This document shows, piece after piece, positions 33,343-41,683 of a stretch of 64,000 bases of DNA. Under the pieces are notes generated by a model. It worked only from the letters and a program-made list of their open reading frames with translations. It searched no databases and was not told where the DNA came from. A program made the translations under genes and the position numbers. This stretch comes from a virus, in IMG/VR virus record IMGVR_UViG_3300031669_000001, positions 250,001-314,000 of that record; one strand, written 5' to 3'. Position 1 is the first letter of the stretch; each line of letters starts with the position of its first letter.

Positions 33343-33488
33343 TTTGGATGGAGAACTTCATCCATGACCATAAATGTTATGAAGGGACTTAAGAACACTC
33401 CGAGCTGTGCACCTATATCTCCATTGTTAAACATCACAAAGCAAAAGTAAACTATCCATGGAATAAAAGTAGCTATCAAAATCTTCAT
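33339..33488 (-). CDS. Small membrane protein (49 aa)
   Basis: An ORF starting MKILIATFIPWIVYFCFVMF and continuing with a second hydrophobic stretch, behind AAGGAAGAC. Both ends are coupled by ATGA overlaps, to the MazG-like gene and to the 105-aa gene, which makes it a convincing gene despite its length. Confidence 0.7.
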   Translation of the reverse strand: MKILIATFIPWIVYFCFVMFNNGDIGAQLGVFLSPFITFMVMDEVLHPK

Positions 33489-33808
33489 GTCTTCCTTACC
33501 CCTTGTTCCCATTTAGTTAACTTTTCAAGTGCTCTGAACTGTAGCAGCATTTCGATTTCTTCGTTTGACCACTCGCTATCTTTGTACATCAGGTGAATGA
33601 TGTCGACGACTGCTGCTATCACATCGACACACTCACCAATGATTCCATCAGGGCCCGGTTGCCGATTCTTGTGACCGCTAACGATTGCAATCTCTGTTGC
33701 AAGTTCTCCTACTTCTTCCATGAGCGTCATCAAGACGTCGCGAGGATCACGACCATTCTTTATCTTGTCGCTTGTTTCTAGAACTTGCGTTATCAGCGTG
33801 TTTGTCAT
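33485..33808 (-). CDS. MazG-like nucleotide pyrophosphohydrolase
   Basis: A 107-residue all-helical protein with the MazG pattern LMEEVGELATEIAIV (EExxE) and ECVDVIAAVVDIIHLM (ExxD), which bind magnesium. It would hydrolyse (d)NTPs to NMPs, and phage MazG proteins may alter host nucleotide signalling. It supports the nucleotide-metabolism set of this window. Confidence 0.85.
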   Translation of the reverse strand: MTNTLITQVLETSDKIKNGRDPRDVLMTLMEEVGELATEIAIVSGHKNRQPGPDGIIGECVDVIAAVVDIIHLMYKDSEWSNEEIEMLLQFRALEKLTKWEQGVRKT

Positions 33809-33809
33809 G

Positions 33810-34613
33810 TTAGTTTTTTATAGGTCCATAGCAAAATGAATGTTGTGGAGAACATTTCTCTGGCGCGTCATACGGTTTGAACGTAGGGTCAGGTATTGGG
33901 TAGTTTGTTTCAGTCTGGTGAACCGCGTTACCGTCAAACATCTGTCCACACGTCTCAGAAACTTTTTCAGCTGAACCTACAGCGCCACTACATTGATCAT
34001 TCAACGCTTTTATCTTTGCTTCAAAATCTTTGATGCGCTGTACTAGAGCGTAATACTTTTTGAAATATTCTTTGCCCCTCGCATTTTCCGCGTAGCCTTT
34101 AACATCAAACTCTTTTACTGCTTGATTGAGAGTGGCTGCATCTTGATTGATAGTATCTCGTTCAGCGTTGACTTTGCTGGCTTCATCATCAACCTTTACC
34201 TTCCACTCATTGACTTTGTCAATCATTGGCTGTATTCTGGATCTTTCGCTGCTGCACCAGTTGTACGTGTTTTGATCAACTGTCCCGCTGCACGTTCCGT
34301 TGTAAGAGTCGGCCTGTTGATTCACGTCTTTCGCGTAAGCACGTTGCTGCTTGATTTCAGCAGCAACCTGATCGGTCCATGCATTGTGCGTAGCAAGATC
34401 TTTTTCATGGGTTGTGACTGCGCGCATGAGCAAATCTGCTGTGTCAAGTTGATGAGCTTGTTCGCTTTGAAGTTTTGTTCCTTCTTTATTCAAGATGTTG
34501 ATGTCTCGAATCGCGTCATGAATTGACGCGACGTATAGGCTTGCATTGGGAGCTGCGATCGCACATGTAATCGATCCCAGCAACAGAACTACGGCTGCTA
34601 TAATGTATTTCAT
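33810..34613 (-). CDS. Exported coiled-coil protein (267 aa)
   Basis: A signal peptide (MKYIIAAVVLLLGSITCAIA) precedes a long helical, coiled-coil region, with cysteine pairs (SYNGTCSGT, YNWCSSERS, NDQCSGAVG) that likely form disulfides in the periplasm. The C-terminus (PEKCSPQHSFCYGPIKN) has another Cys pair. No family recognised; it could act on the host envelope. Confidence 0.75.
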   Translation of the reverse strand: MKYIIAAVVLLLGSITCAIAAPNASLYVASIHDAIRDINILNKEGTKLQSEQAHQLDTADLLMRAVTTHEKDLATHNAWTDQVAAEIKQQRAYAKDVNQQADSYNGTCSGTVDQNTYNWCSSERSRIQPMIDKVNEWKVKVDDEASKVNAERDTINQDAATLNQAVKEFDVKGYAENARGKEYFKKYYALVQRIKDFEAKIKALNDQCSGAVGSAEKVSETCGQMFDGNAVHQTETNYPIPDPTFKPYDAPEKCSPQHSFCYGPIKN

Positions 34614-34656
34614 TTTATTCTCCTACTAAAATACGGTTTAATCTTCCTAAGATAGG

Positions 34657-34689
34657 ATGTCTGGCGGTAAACCGCGGACCGCCAGACAT
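34657..34689 (-). terminator. Strong hairpin after the NAMPT gene
   Basis: Arms ATGTCTGGCGGT and ACCGCCAGACAT form a perfect 12-bp stem with a nine-base loop, starting five bases after the NAMPT stop. The minus-strand side lacks a U-tract, so it may terminate inefficiently or protect the mRNA 3' end. Confidence 0.5.
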
Positions 34690-34693
34690 TTTC

Positions 34694-36178
34694 TTACGCG
34701 TAGGTGGTATCTGCCCGTGCCCAAGACTGTACTTCATCGAAGTCTTGGAAGCGTTTTTGCGCACCATCTTTTGACCACAATCTCCAGCCAGGACCATCAA
34801 CGAAGAAGGAAGCTGGGTTGGCAGTGCAATCACGAACCTCCAACTCACCGCTTTCCAGTTCGAAAGGACGAACCAAACCACGCAGAGACTTCTTGCCCAG
34901 GTCGGTGATTGGTTCTTTAACCAAAGACCTCCAACCGTTTGCATCCATCATCGCGATTGCCTTCATGCTGAAGCTGAAGTCATCGCGAGCACCTTCGTGG
35001 GTAACACCAGCACCCATACCCAAGGTCAGGCTGTCCATGCTGTAACCTTTGCTAGTGAATCCTTCCAGCACTGGCTCGATGGTGTTGATGCGGATTCCAT
35101 CACCTTGGATGACGGCGGTGCAAGGTGCCAAGACCTTGTAACCGGCTGCATTCTTGTGGACACCGAAGGTATCTTCGATGTCCTTTGCGACCCGCGCCGG
35201 CTCAACAGTTGCATCGCCAGAGTCAGGACGCATGACCATCACACCACCACTGTTCTCGATCTCTTCGCGGAAGGTTTCACCCATGTACTCACGAACGAAG
35301 CGGCGAGCATTGTAGGTGTCGATAACGACGCTCAACAGTGGGATGCCTATGCCGCGCTTAGTACGAGCAACAACGGCGTGCAGGCGTTTCACTGCCATCT
35401 TCGCGGCGCCGAAGTCATCACGCTTGTCAGCGTCGCTGTGCGCGCACATTACGCTGTGCTCAGTAGCTTCAACGCTTGAGGTGTATGGCTTGTTGGAGAA
35501 AACGGTGTTCTTGTTGAACAGAGCTTTGATGTAACTGTTTGCGCGAGTGCAATCGCTACCATCGAACATCGCTGCGTGAGCGATACCCGCGATGACAGCA
35601 GCTTCATCTGGACTGTCTGCACCACGATCGCCGAAGTTGTGCAGCTTGTAATTCAGCATTCCCATGTTGGCGCCGGTCTTCTGCATGTACTTGGCGATGA
35701 TGATGCGAGCTGCGCGGCAGGTACTTGCTACGGTAGACATCTTCCAGACGGTGCATTGAACGACAGTCTCGACATAAGTAGGCAACCAGGCAAAGAGATC
35801 GTGAGTATTGACGATACCCAGCACTGGAGTTTGAGGCTTGACGATACGACCTTCTTCAACTGCCCATACTTCCAGCGGCAGCTTGCCGTCCAAATAGTCG
35901 ACCATGTACTGCCAGTCGGCGCGGTTGAATTCGTATCCTTGTTGGGTGATTTCGATATCAGCTTCATCGACCATCCACTGTTCGATGCGCACTGAAGCCA
36001 AAAAGTTTGCTACGTAGGTTTGACCCATCGCGACGATCTTATCTGCGTACTTGCTGGGTTTACGTGGAACGATAGCTGCGTAAGAACGCAGAGTTCCGTC
36101 GGGCAATTCTTGCCAGTGACCAGCTTTGTAGCTGTCGCAGGCCAGAATAAAGTTGAAGCGCTTTATCATTTGTAACAT
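34694..36178 (-). CDS. nampt: Nicotinamide phosphoribosyltransferase (NAMPT)
   Basis: A 494-residue enzyme that joins nicotinamide and PRPP to make NMN. The start LACDSYKAGHWQELPDG, the middle RPDSGDATVEPARVAKD and CTAVIQGDGIRINT are family signatures (substrate-binding Arg/Asp and the phosphate loop). Full length matches cellular NAMPT. The ATG at 36178 follows AAGGAGATTGAC. With the NMNAT-Nudix enzyme 2 kb upstream it forms the two-step NAD+ salvage route known from phages such as KVP40 and reported to counter NAD-depleting defences. Confidence 0.95.
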   Translation of the reverse strand: MLQMIKRFNFILACDSYKAGHWQELPDGTLRSYAAIVPRKPSKYADKIVAMGQTYVANFLASVRIEQWMVDEADIEITQQGYEFNRADWQYMVDYLDGKLPLEVWAVEEGRIVKPQTPVLGIVNTHDLFAWLPTYVETVVQCTVWKMSTVASTCRAARIIIAKYMQKTGANMGMLNYKLHNFGDRGADSPDEAAVIAGIAHAAMFDGSDCTRANSYIKALFNKNTVFSNKPYTSSVEATEHSVMCAHSDADKRDDFGAAKMAVKRLHAVVARTKRGIGIPLLSVVIDTYNARRFVREYMGETFREEIENSGGVMVMRPDSGDATVEPARVAKDIEDTFGVHKNAAGYKVLAPCTAVIQGDGIRINTIEPVLEGFTSKGYSMDSLTLGMGAGVTHEGARDDFSFSMKAIAMMDANGWRSLVKEPITDLGKKSLRGLVRPFELESGELEVRDCTANPASFFVDGPGWRLWSKDGAQKRFQDFDEVQSWARADTTYA

Positions 36179-36234
36179 GTCAATCTCCTTGACGTTGTGG
36201 TTAAAAAGCGGAGTCTATCTCCACTTGGTGGTTA

Positions 36235-36324
36235 CTACTCTTTACTGCCTCTTCTATCAGATGCACCCGCGTTGAACATCAAGATCAACGCAACTGCAAC
36301 TAAATAAATTCCAAACCAAATCAT
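36235..36324 (-). CDS. Possible 29-aa membrane peptide
   Basis: An ORF reading MIWFGIYLVAVALILMFNAG and a short basic tail. Its ATG overlaps the preceding stop as TAATG, the coupling used elsewhere in this genome. One transmembrane helix; function unknown. Confidence 0.45.
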   Translation of the reverse strand: MIWFGIYLVAVALILMFNAGASDRRGSKE

Positions 36325-36683
36325 TACAGCCCCATAAACTTTGTGATTAGGTAGAACGGCCAAACTTTTTCCCAAAGCAAATGTTCAAGTGGGAATCCCA
36401 TCGTTAAACCTGCCCAGAATTGCCAGTTCATCAACATCGTTTTGCAACTGTGGTAACACTTTATAGCGAAACCTCGATCATCTATATGATAGTGAGGTTC
36501 TTGTGGGATGTAATCAGCTCTCATAATTTTAGGTGGGGCTGGAATTCTTCCAGCCTTTATTAGCTCTTGTTCCATTACATCCAAGGCTTCTCTACTCAAT
36601 TTTTCACCTCTGCAAACACTACATGAACACGTAAAAGAATGTTGTGTGCCAAATAGAGTCGTACTGCGAGCTGTGTCAATCAC
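36324..36683 (-). CDS. Hypothetical protein with Cys cluster (119 aa)
   Basis: The N-terminal part has a compact Cys motif (SFTCSCSVCRGEKL) that could bind zinc or an Fe-S cluster. The C-terminal half has hydrophobic stretches (MLMNWQFWAGLTMGFPLEHL), suggesting membrane association. Family unknown. Confidence 0.6.
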   Translation of the reverse strand: MIDTARSTTLFGTQHSFTCSCSVCRGEKLSREALDVMEQELIKAGRIPAPPKIMRADYIPQEPHYHIDDRGFAIKCYHSCKTMLMNWQFWAGLTMGFPLEHLLWEKVWPFYLITKFMGL

Positions 36684-36853
36684 AATGATGTCCTCTTCTT
36701 AACTCTTACGTTCTGCGTCTTCAGCAGCTCTTGAAATTCTTTCTTGATGTCATCACATGACTTGTTTGCTTCGGTGTACACGACATCGTAGAATCGATAT
36801 TTTCCACCGGTGCTACCGTTTTTCGGTACAAACTTGATCTCATAGAATGGCAT
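36680..36853 (-). CDS. Hypothetical protein, probably leaderless (57 aa)
   Basis: Begins MPFYEIKFVPKNGSTGGKYR; beta-prone start and basic helical end. The start ATG at 36853 has no ribosome site, but the promoter -10 (TATAAT) lies only seven bases upstream, so the transcript probably begins at the ATG. The longer reading to 36931 overlaps the upstream gene and promoter and is less likely. Confidence 0.6.
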   Translation of the reverse strand: MPFYEIKFVPKNGSTGGKYRFYDVVYTEANKSCDDIKKEFQELLKTQNVRVKKRTSL

Positions 36854-36860
36854 TTGAAGT

Positions 36861-36889
36861 ATTATAACACCTATTCTAATGGAAGTACA
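36861..36889 (-). promoter_or_regulatory. Promoter for a leaderless gene
   Basis: The minus strand has TGTACT (36884-36889) and TATAAT (36861-36866), 17 bases apart, extended -10 TGTTATAAT, followed by ACTTCAA and the ATG. Confidence 0.7.
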
Positions 36890-37113
36890 TACCTTTTTTG
36901 GAACTGGAATCCTTCTCCGCGAAGGTAACATCCAAGATATGGACCTCTTTGACCTGGATCACGAGGGAAACCTTCTTCGAACAGCTTAACTTCTCCATAT
37001 CCAAGAGAGTTCAGCCAAGTTTGAAGTTGATCTTTAGTCAAGATATAGTCGTCAAGGTCTTGCCACTCTGTAACGGGAGTATCACAAAACACTCGACGAC
37101 TCTGGTACGTCAT
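36871..37113 (-). CDS. Hypothetical protein (80 aa)
   Basis: A soluble protein with aromatic and charged residues (TEWQDLDDYILTKDQLQTWL). Four-base overlap with the ATP-grasp gene upstream. Function unknown. Confidence 0.65.
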   Translation of the reverse strand: MTYQSRRVFCDTPVTEWQDLDDYILTKDQLQTWLNSLGYGEVKLFEEGFPRDPGQRGPYLGCYLRGEGFQFQKRYVLPLE

Positions 37114-37922
37114 CTCTCCATCCCTTCCAACGCCATCACTATCTCCATCACGTTTCCTGCGTAGAAGCCAGATGCATTGATGGTGTTGATCTCTACTATC
37201 TTCATGCCGTCAGGAGTCTCACAGACGTCAAGTACGTAAGCTCTGTGCGGTTGCCATGCACTCGTTGTCATGCTCAAGGTGATATCACCAAAGCGGATAA
37301 CTTGGGCTGCAAACCAACGCACCGCGTCATCAACGACAGGTGAATAGATCACGCGATTGCCTCTTTTGTAAAGAGAGGCTGTAACAATTTTCTTATCGAC
37401 TATCCAAAAACGGTACTCAGCAAAGATCTTCTTTGGAGTGCAGACTTGGACGAGAGTGCTAGGCATTAAGCTGTTACCGTAGTCCAGTTCCAACACGCAA
37501 ACGTTACGCTGCCAATCCTGAAATTCTTCCCACTCAAAGACCCGGCCAGCGAAGACCTTCGAGTCCTCGATAGGACGAATGAACCGCGGCTCATCATCAG
37601 TCCAATGCACGTCTTTGAACTGAACAACTTTAGCGTCAGCGTTCAGCATCATGTCACCCCAATGCTGCAATTGAATCTCAAAGTTGATAGGCTCGAGATC
37701 ATACACTCCTGGGTTCCAGTTGTTTGCCTTTGCTGCATGACGCATCGAGTATGATCCAAAGCAGATAACTTTGTCCTGCTTGGGTTCAGCGGGCGGTACC
37801 AACTCACCGATGAAGGGTACTACCTTGTGAATAGAGTATGGAATCTTGAAGCGATCCAGCGTTCCAACCAAGTTATCCCACTCGGCTTCATTGAACAAAT
37901 TTGTTTGTAAAATCCAGTGCAT
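37110..37922 (-). CDS. ATP-grasp domain protein (DUF4343-like)
   Basis: A 270-residue protein with ATP-grasp features: a central strand region (FAEYRFWIVDKKIVTASLYK) and the C-terminal YVLDVCETPDGMKIVEINTI followed by NASGFYAG, where Asp, Glu and Asn would bind magnesium-ATP. Such enzymes form amide or other acid-linked bonds. The substrate is unknown. It lies between the two NAD+ salvage genes, so a link to NAD or protein modification is possible but unproven. Confidence 0.7.
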   Translation of the reverse strand: MHWILQTNLFNEAEWDNLVGTLDRFKIPYSIHKVVPFIGELVPPAEPKQDKVICFGSYSMRHAAKANNWNPGVYDLEPINFEIQLQHWGDMMLNADAKVVQFKDVHWTDDEPRFIRPIEDSKVFAGRVFEWEEFQDWQRNVCVLELDYGNSLMPSTLVQVCTPKKIFAEYRFWIVDKKIVTASLYKRGNRVIYSPVVDDAVRWFAAQVIRFGDITLSMTTSAWQPHRAYVLDVCETPDGMKIVEINTINASGFYAGNVMEIVMALEGMER

Positions 37923-37990
37923 TAGCAGAATACCGAGTAGATCATCATTAACAACGAAATCGTTACGAAGATTGTGATGAAGAGTTTCAT
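37922..37990 (-). CDS. Possible 22-aa membrane peptide
   Basis: MKLFITIFVTISLLMMIYSV plus two residues, a single hydrophobic helix. AAGGAAA precedes the ATG; the start overlaps the upstream stop (ATGA) and its own stop overlaps the ATP-grasp start (TAATG). The coupling makes it plausible. Confidence 0.5.
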   Translation of the reverse strand: MKLFITIFVTISLLMMIYSVFC

Positions 37991-38223
37991 CCTAGTTTCC
38001 TTAACATGTTTGCGACGCTGTCCTTTGGAATGCAATCTGGGTCGCTCTTTCCACTAGCGACGAGGTTATCAATTCCTCTTTCAATGATCATCTTCCGGCC
38101 AATTGTGTTCATTGCCCGCATCGCGGTGAATATTCTTTCTGTTGTGATGGAGTTGTGACGCTTTGGATCTAGTCCATTAGCTTCATTGTAAATTTGCGTC
38201 AGCTCTTCATTTGTGAACAACAT
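37987..38223 (-). CDS. Hypothetical protein (78 aa)
   Basis: A small helical protein beginning MLFTNEELTQIYNEANGLDP with no recognised domain. It follows the NMNAT-Nudix gene and may share its transcript. Confidence 0.65.
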   Translation of the reverse strand: MLFTNEELTQIYNEANGLDPKRHNSITTERIFTAMRAMNTIGRKMIIERGIDNLVASGKSDPDCIPKDSVANMLRKLG

Positions 38224-38255
38224 CTTTCAATCCTTTCAATCCTCTGGGATCGTGT

Positions 38256-39413
38256 TCATAATTTCCCCAGCATGTACTCGATGATGAAGTAGTGATCTTC
38301 GAAGAACATCTCAGGGCTCTTCATCACTTCATCCAATGGAACCCACCAGGCCTTCTCAGCATCATCGTCACCCTTAACCTTCGGCAGCGATATCTTGCCG
38401 TCTACTACGAAGTCAGGCAGCTTAAACAAAAATCCCTTGGTGACAGTGCGACCGCGTAAGGAACGTTCAGGATAATCGAAGTCTTCTTTGAAGATCATCG
38501 AGCTGCGCAGAATCGGTTCAGGAACCTTGATGCGAGTCTCTTCACGCAGTTCACGGATTGCAGCTTCAAACAATCGTTCTTTGGGGTTCAAGAAGCCTCC
38601 AGGCAGCGCCCACAAACCTTTTCCAGGACGGCTACGACGTTTAACCAGCAGCACGTGACCAGTTTGGATGACGATTGAATCAACCGTCTGGAAGATTGGT
38701 TCGTAGCGAAGACCGGGATCATTTTGACCATAAGTTCCAGGATCACGTGGTATGTTCGGTTTACGATACTCGATGTTGAAGAGATGCTCTTCACGCAGGT
38801 TGTCGTAGAATGGAGTCTCTTCGAAAGCGCGAAGCTCATTAATCGTTTCAGCTGGCAAGAATGCGTTCAATAACAATTCTGCGTGGTTAGCGGTGATCTC
38901 GTTGCCATCGAATGAACGGCCAAAGTAGATTTCACGGACTGCGGTGGCGGTCAAGAAGCGACTGACTTCCATATTTTCATCGACCATGTCAGCGATGAAG
39001 TTAGGAAAGTACTTCAAGTAGAACGTTGAGGAATCACGATCAGCACCAGTGATTCTGATCTCAATGTCTTTGGGATTGAGTTTGACTTGCTCAGCGCTAT
39101 CAACGAACTCGTTGATCACCTTGTTAACGTTTGCTATCCAAAGTTGATCATTGTAGGGGAAGTCTCGAATGCCACGCACTGATACCGGTGCATTTTTAGC
39201 GTGTGGAGTCCAAGGACGAGATGCCCACTTATCAATGACGCTTGCACGTTCTTCAAACGTCCAGGGATTTTTGGGATTTCTTGCTTGATTGATGGAACCG
39301 ATGAGGACCAGCACAGCGTCCGAGCGCTCACGTGCTCGCTTCAGAACTTCTGCATGTCCATTGTGGAATGGGGAAAATCGACCGATGTACACGGTCAGTA
39401 CAAACTTAGCCAT
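38256..39413 (-). CDS. Bifunctional NMN adenylyltransferase / Nudix hydrolase
   Basis: A 385-residue fusion. Residues ~1-185 are an NMN adenylyltransferase: YIGRFSPFHNGHAEVLKRA with the HxGH motif, and FLTATAVREIYFGRSFDG at the C-terminal side. Residues ~225-385 are a Nudix domain with GGFLNPKERLFEAAIRELRE then ETRIKV. It converts NMN to NAD+, and the Nudix part may cleave ADP-ribose, as in KVP40 NatV. It is the second step after NAMPT. The leader has a GTGAACG/CGTTCAC hairpin, and an AAGAG/CTCTT stem enclosing the ribosome site. Confidence 0.93.
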   Translation of the reverse strand: MAKFVLTVYIGRFSPFHNGHAEVLKRARERSDAVLVLIGSINQARNPKNPWTFEERASVIDKWASRPWTPHAKNAPVSVRGIRDFPYNDQLWIANVNKVINEFVDSAEQVKLNPKDIEIRITGADRDSSTFYLKYFPNFIADMVDENMEVSRFLTATAVREIYFGRSFDGNEITANHAELLLNAFLPAETINELRAFEETPFYDNLREEHLFNIEYRKPNIPRDPGTYGQNDPGLRYEPIFQTVDSIVIQTGHVLLVKRRSRPGKGLWALPGGFLNPKERLFEAAIRELREETRIKVPEPILRSSMIFKEDFDYPERSLRGRTVTKGFLFKLPDFVVDGKISLPKVKGDDDAEKAWWVPLDEVMKSPEMFFEDHYFIIEYMLGKL

Positions 39414-39438
39414 AAGAGCTCCTCTTACGTTGGAAAGT

Positions 39439-39457
39439 GTGAACGTCTATCGTTCAC
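39439..39457 (-). promoter_or_regulatory. Leader hairpin of the NMNAT-Nudix mRNA
   Basis: GTGAACG and CGTTCAC form a perfect 7-bp stem with a five-base loop between the promoter and the start codon. A second small stem (AAGAG-GAG-CTCTT) covers the ribosome site immediately before the ATG. Confidence 0.55.
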
Positions 39458-39468
39458 TGCATATTTAC

Positions 39469-39497
39469 ATCTTAACACATATTTGAGAAAAAGTACA
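39469..39497 (-). promoter_or_regulatory. Promoter for the NMNAT-Nudix gene
   Basis: The minus strand has TGTACT (39492-39497) and TAAGAT (39469-39474), 17 bases apart, with TG before the -10. The -10 is weaker than in the other members. Confidence 0.6.
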
Positions 39498-39704
39498 CTA
39501 GATTGTCCATTCTTTTTCAAATTTGTTTGCATCTGACTTCAACTTAAATCTGAACTGCCACATGTCAGATGCTAGAGTTTTCCACTCGAGATGCCTTGTT
39601 CCGACATTTTCATTACACCACCTACCCATCTCTATGCGAATGTCAAGATCGTCAGGTATGATGTTCACCTGATGTCGCATTGGAGTTGTGTATCTGCAGG
39701 TCAT
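39498..39704 (-). CDS. Hypothetical protein (68 aa)
   Basis: A small protein with a WCNENVG turn and a C-terminal WQFRFKLKSDANKFEKEW, typical of small phage proteins without known role. Four-base overlap with the upstream gene. Confidence 0.65.
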   Translation of the reverse strand: MTCRYTTPMRHQVNIIPDDLDIRIEMGRWCNENVGTRHLEWKTLASDMWQFRFKLKSDANKFEKEWTI

Positions 39705-39949
39705 AGAGCTGACAACATACCTGCAATTTCTTTTATCTGTTCGAAAGCATGAACAATCTCATTCTCACGATCCATATCTGTCGTTAACTCTTTAACCTTA
39801 TCAAGATCAAGAATGTTCTCCATGATCTCAGAATATTCTGAAGCTGTAATTTGATTGCTTTGAAAGGCTGACATCGCGTTGATTGTAAGATTTGCAGCGC
39901 TTTTGATGATTGGATCTGCTGAACGAAGATAGTTACTGAGAATAGTCAT
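39701..39949 (-). CDS. Hypothetical helical protein (82 aa)
   Basis: An all-helical soluble protein (MTILSNYLRSADPIIKSAAN at the start), no recognised motif. It overlaps the upstream lipoprotein gene by 17 bases. Confidence 0.65.
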   Translation of the reverse strand: MTILSNYLRSADPIIKSAANLTINAMSAFQSNQITASEYSEIMENILDLDKVKELTTDMDRENEIVHAFEQIKEIAGMLSAL

Positions 39950-40322
39950 TGTGTTTGCCTCCTACGGCCTTTACTATTTCTAGCAGAGAGGATTGTTGAA
40001 CTTGCAGCTTCAACTTACAATACATCTCTGTAGGTGGTGGAGCATTTCCAGTATAAGATTTGATCATTTCATCTAAGTCTGCTTTGACTATCTCCGTAGC
40101 TTGTATCAGATTCTTTTCACCGCCATGATATTGATCGTAGATAAGGGCTTCATCCAAAGAAGTGATTACTTCATGGATGTTATTGACTATGCTTGATGAA
40201 TCACTACAGTCGGTATTAGAAAGCTGAACAGAAGCTTTCACGTATTTATCGTACAACACGTTATCAAACGGCTGTGGAAGTACCGTACAACCAGCTAACA
40301 ATAAGAGGAGAAAATATTTCAC
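39933..40322 (-). CDS. Putative lipoprotein (129 aa)
   Basis: Started at the GTG at 40322, which overlaps the upstream stop (GTGA) and gives MKYFLLLLLAGC, a short signal peptide with a perfect lipobox. The mature part is helical, with a Cys pair (NTDCSDSSS, EMYCKLKLQ). An envelope location is likely; role unknown. Confidence 0.7.
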   Translation of the reverse strand: MKYFLLLLLAGCTVLPQPFDNVLYDKYVKASVQLSNTDCSDSSSIVNNIHEVITSLDEALIYDQYHGGEKNLIQATEIVKADLDEMIKSYTGNAPPPTEMYCKLKLQVQQSSLLEIVKAVGGKHNDYSQ

Positions 40323-40573
40323 AGTGAAACAATTTGCCACTTGAAAACTGAGTTCTCAATCACTCCACGGCTCAAAGTTATCTCTGCATCTTCTCGATTT
40401 GAAACTATCGTGAATGAGTCACAAGATCTGAGAAGCTCTTGAATGTTATCTCTTTCTTCTGCGGCTTCTTCCGATGAAGAAAATAACCCAGTAGCGCTAC
40501 CTTCAAATTCTCCTACTTTACTGTACACATGAACATGTACCAAGTAGCCATGTTCTACGTCAAGATCATCCAT
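40319..40573 (-). CDS. Hypothetical protein (84 aa)
   Basis: A small acidic protein with a beta-prone start (GYLVHVHVYSKVGEF) and an acidic helix. No family recognised. Coupled by GTGA to the lipoprotein. Confidence 0.65.
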   Translation of the reverse strand: MDDLDVEHGYLVHVHVYSKVGEFEGSATGLFSSSEEAAEERDNIQELLRSCDSFTIVSNREDAEITLSRGVIENSVFKWQIVSL

Positions 40574-40582
40574 AAAAATTCC

Positions 40583-41287
40583 TCAGTTAACGATTCGTGA
40601 AGTGTTTGGTTGAAGCGTGTTACGTCTATTTAAACTTCCATCAGAATCCTTGAACCACGTCGTGTACATGATCTGTTGACTCATTGTCTGTAGTTCATTA
40701 AATGCGTGGATTACAACTTCAAGTAACTTTTCAGGAGCTACAAAATTTCCAGATCCATCGTTGACGTCAAGCAAAAGTTTGTGCTTTACCTGGGACTTCT
40801 CAAACGCTCTAATGAAGTCCATCTGTTCTTCATCCTTCTTATCGAAGTTGAATGATAACCCATCGTCCTTGATGAAATCGAAAGATGAAGTGTGAAGAAG
40901 AACCAACAACGTGTTATCCAGAAAAGCTGGATAATTTTGCTCTAAGTTGAAAACGTAATCACCTGAATAACCGCGGTAGCGATGAGAATAAACTGCTTCT
41001 CCGAGGTGAGCCCTGTTCATGATAAATGGAACATCAGTAGACAGCAGCTTCATCATGTCAATGAAAGAAGCTGCTTGATACAGTTTTTGTGCCAAAGATT
41101 TAACGTTTGCCCCATCATAATCATCCGGAACATTCAGGACTTGTCTAGCCTGCTTCACGTAATGATCTAGAATTTCAGGCTTTTGATAATGGATCTCTTG
41201 GAAGAACCCTAAGCGATTTTTGATGCCACTTATGAGCGTGTTCTTTCCAAGGCGATCGATGCCTTCGATTATGATAGAATTTAGCAT
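40583..41287 (-). CDS. Thymidylate-kinase-like dNMP kinase
   Basis: A 234-residue P-loop kinase; IIIEGIDRLGKNTLISGIK matches the TMK P-loop EGIDGAGKTT, and IMNRAHLGEAVYSHRYRGYS resembles the DR(Y/S) region. It probably phosphorylates a pyrimidine dNMP and lies two genes downstream of the TS-like enzyme, so it may act on that enzyme's product. The ATG at 41287 is used (a TTG two codons earlier is an alternative). Confidence 0.75.
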   Translation of the reverse strand: MLNSIIIEGIDRLGKNTLISGIKNRLGFFQEIHYQKPEILDHYVKQARQVLNVPDDYDGANVKSLAQKLYQAASFIDMMKLLSTDVPFIMNRAHLGEAVYSHRYRGYSGDYVFNLEQNYPAFLDNTLLVLLHTSSFDFIKDDGLSFNFDKKDEEQMDFIRAFEKSQVKHKLLLDVNDGSGNFVAPEKLLEVVIHAFNELQTMSQQIMYTTWFKDSDGSLNRRNTLQPNTSRIVN

Positions 41288-41293
41288 TGTCAA

Positions 41294-41653
41294 TTACATC
41301 TTTGTGCCAGGGCGTGCAAGCTTGATGTTGGATGTTTGTTCCAGGTAACCATCTTCAACAGCTTTTTCTGCTGGGTAAACGGCAGCTGCACAATTTGTGA
41401 GGTTGATGGTGAACATTCCATCTTGATTTCCGAGAGACCACGGGAAGAAGGCGATAGCCATTTCATTCTTGTTGATCTGTTGTGCAGTGATACCGCGAAC
41501 TTTTTCAATCGTGATGTTGCCTTCTGGTTCCCAAGGACCTTTACCAGTGAATTGATAACCATCTTCTGAACCACCAAGCAGTACCTTTTTGTCTTCAACC
41601 ACGCGACCTAGAATTTCTTCACCACTGTTCAAACGTACGCATACTACTTTCAT
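41294..41653 (-). CDS. Sm-like phage protein (119 aa)
   Basis: The N-terminal 30 residues (VRLNSGEEILGRVVEDKKVL) look like the first strands of an Sm/LSm fold, as in Hfq-like RNA-binding proteins; the rest is beta-rich with a helical end. Similar proteins are common in T4-like phages; function unassigned. It has a strong AGGAG site. Confidence 0.65.
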   Translation of the reverse strand: MKVVCVRLNSGEEILGRVVEDKKVLLGGSEDGYQFTGKGPWEPEGNITIEKVRGITAQQINKNEMAIAFFPWSLGNQDGMFTINLTNCAAAVYPAEKAVEDGYLEQTSNIKLARPGTKM

Positions 41654-41683
41654 ATATTTCTCCTGTTATTTGTTTGTTGTATT

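Noticed and set aside
34615-35995. ORFs in other frames within the NAMPT gene
   Set aside because: NAMPT motifs span the whole gene in one frame; the others are shadows.
41290-41598. ORF overlapping the Sm-like gene in another frame
   Set aside because: Full overlap with a gene having a strong ribosome site and a recognisable fold pattern.
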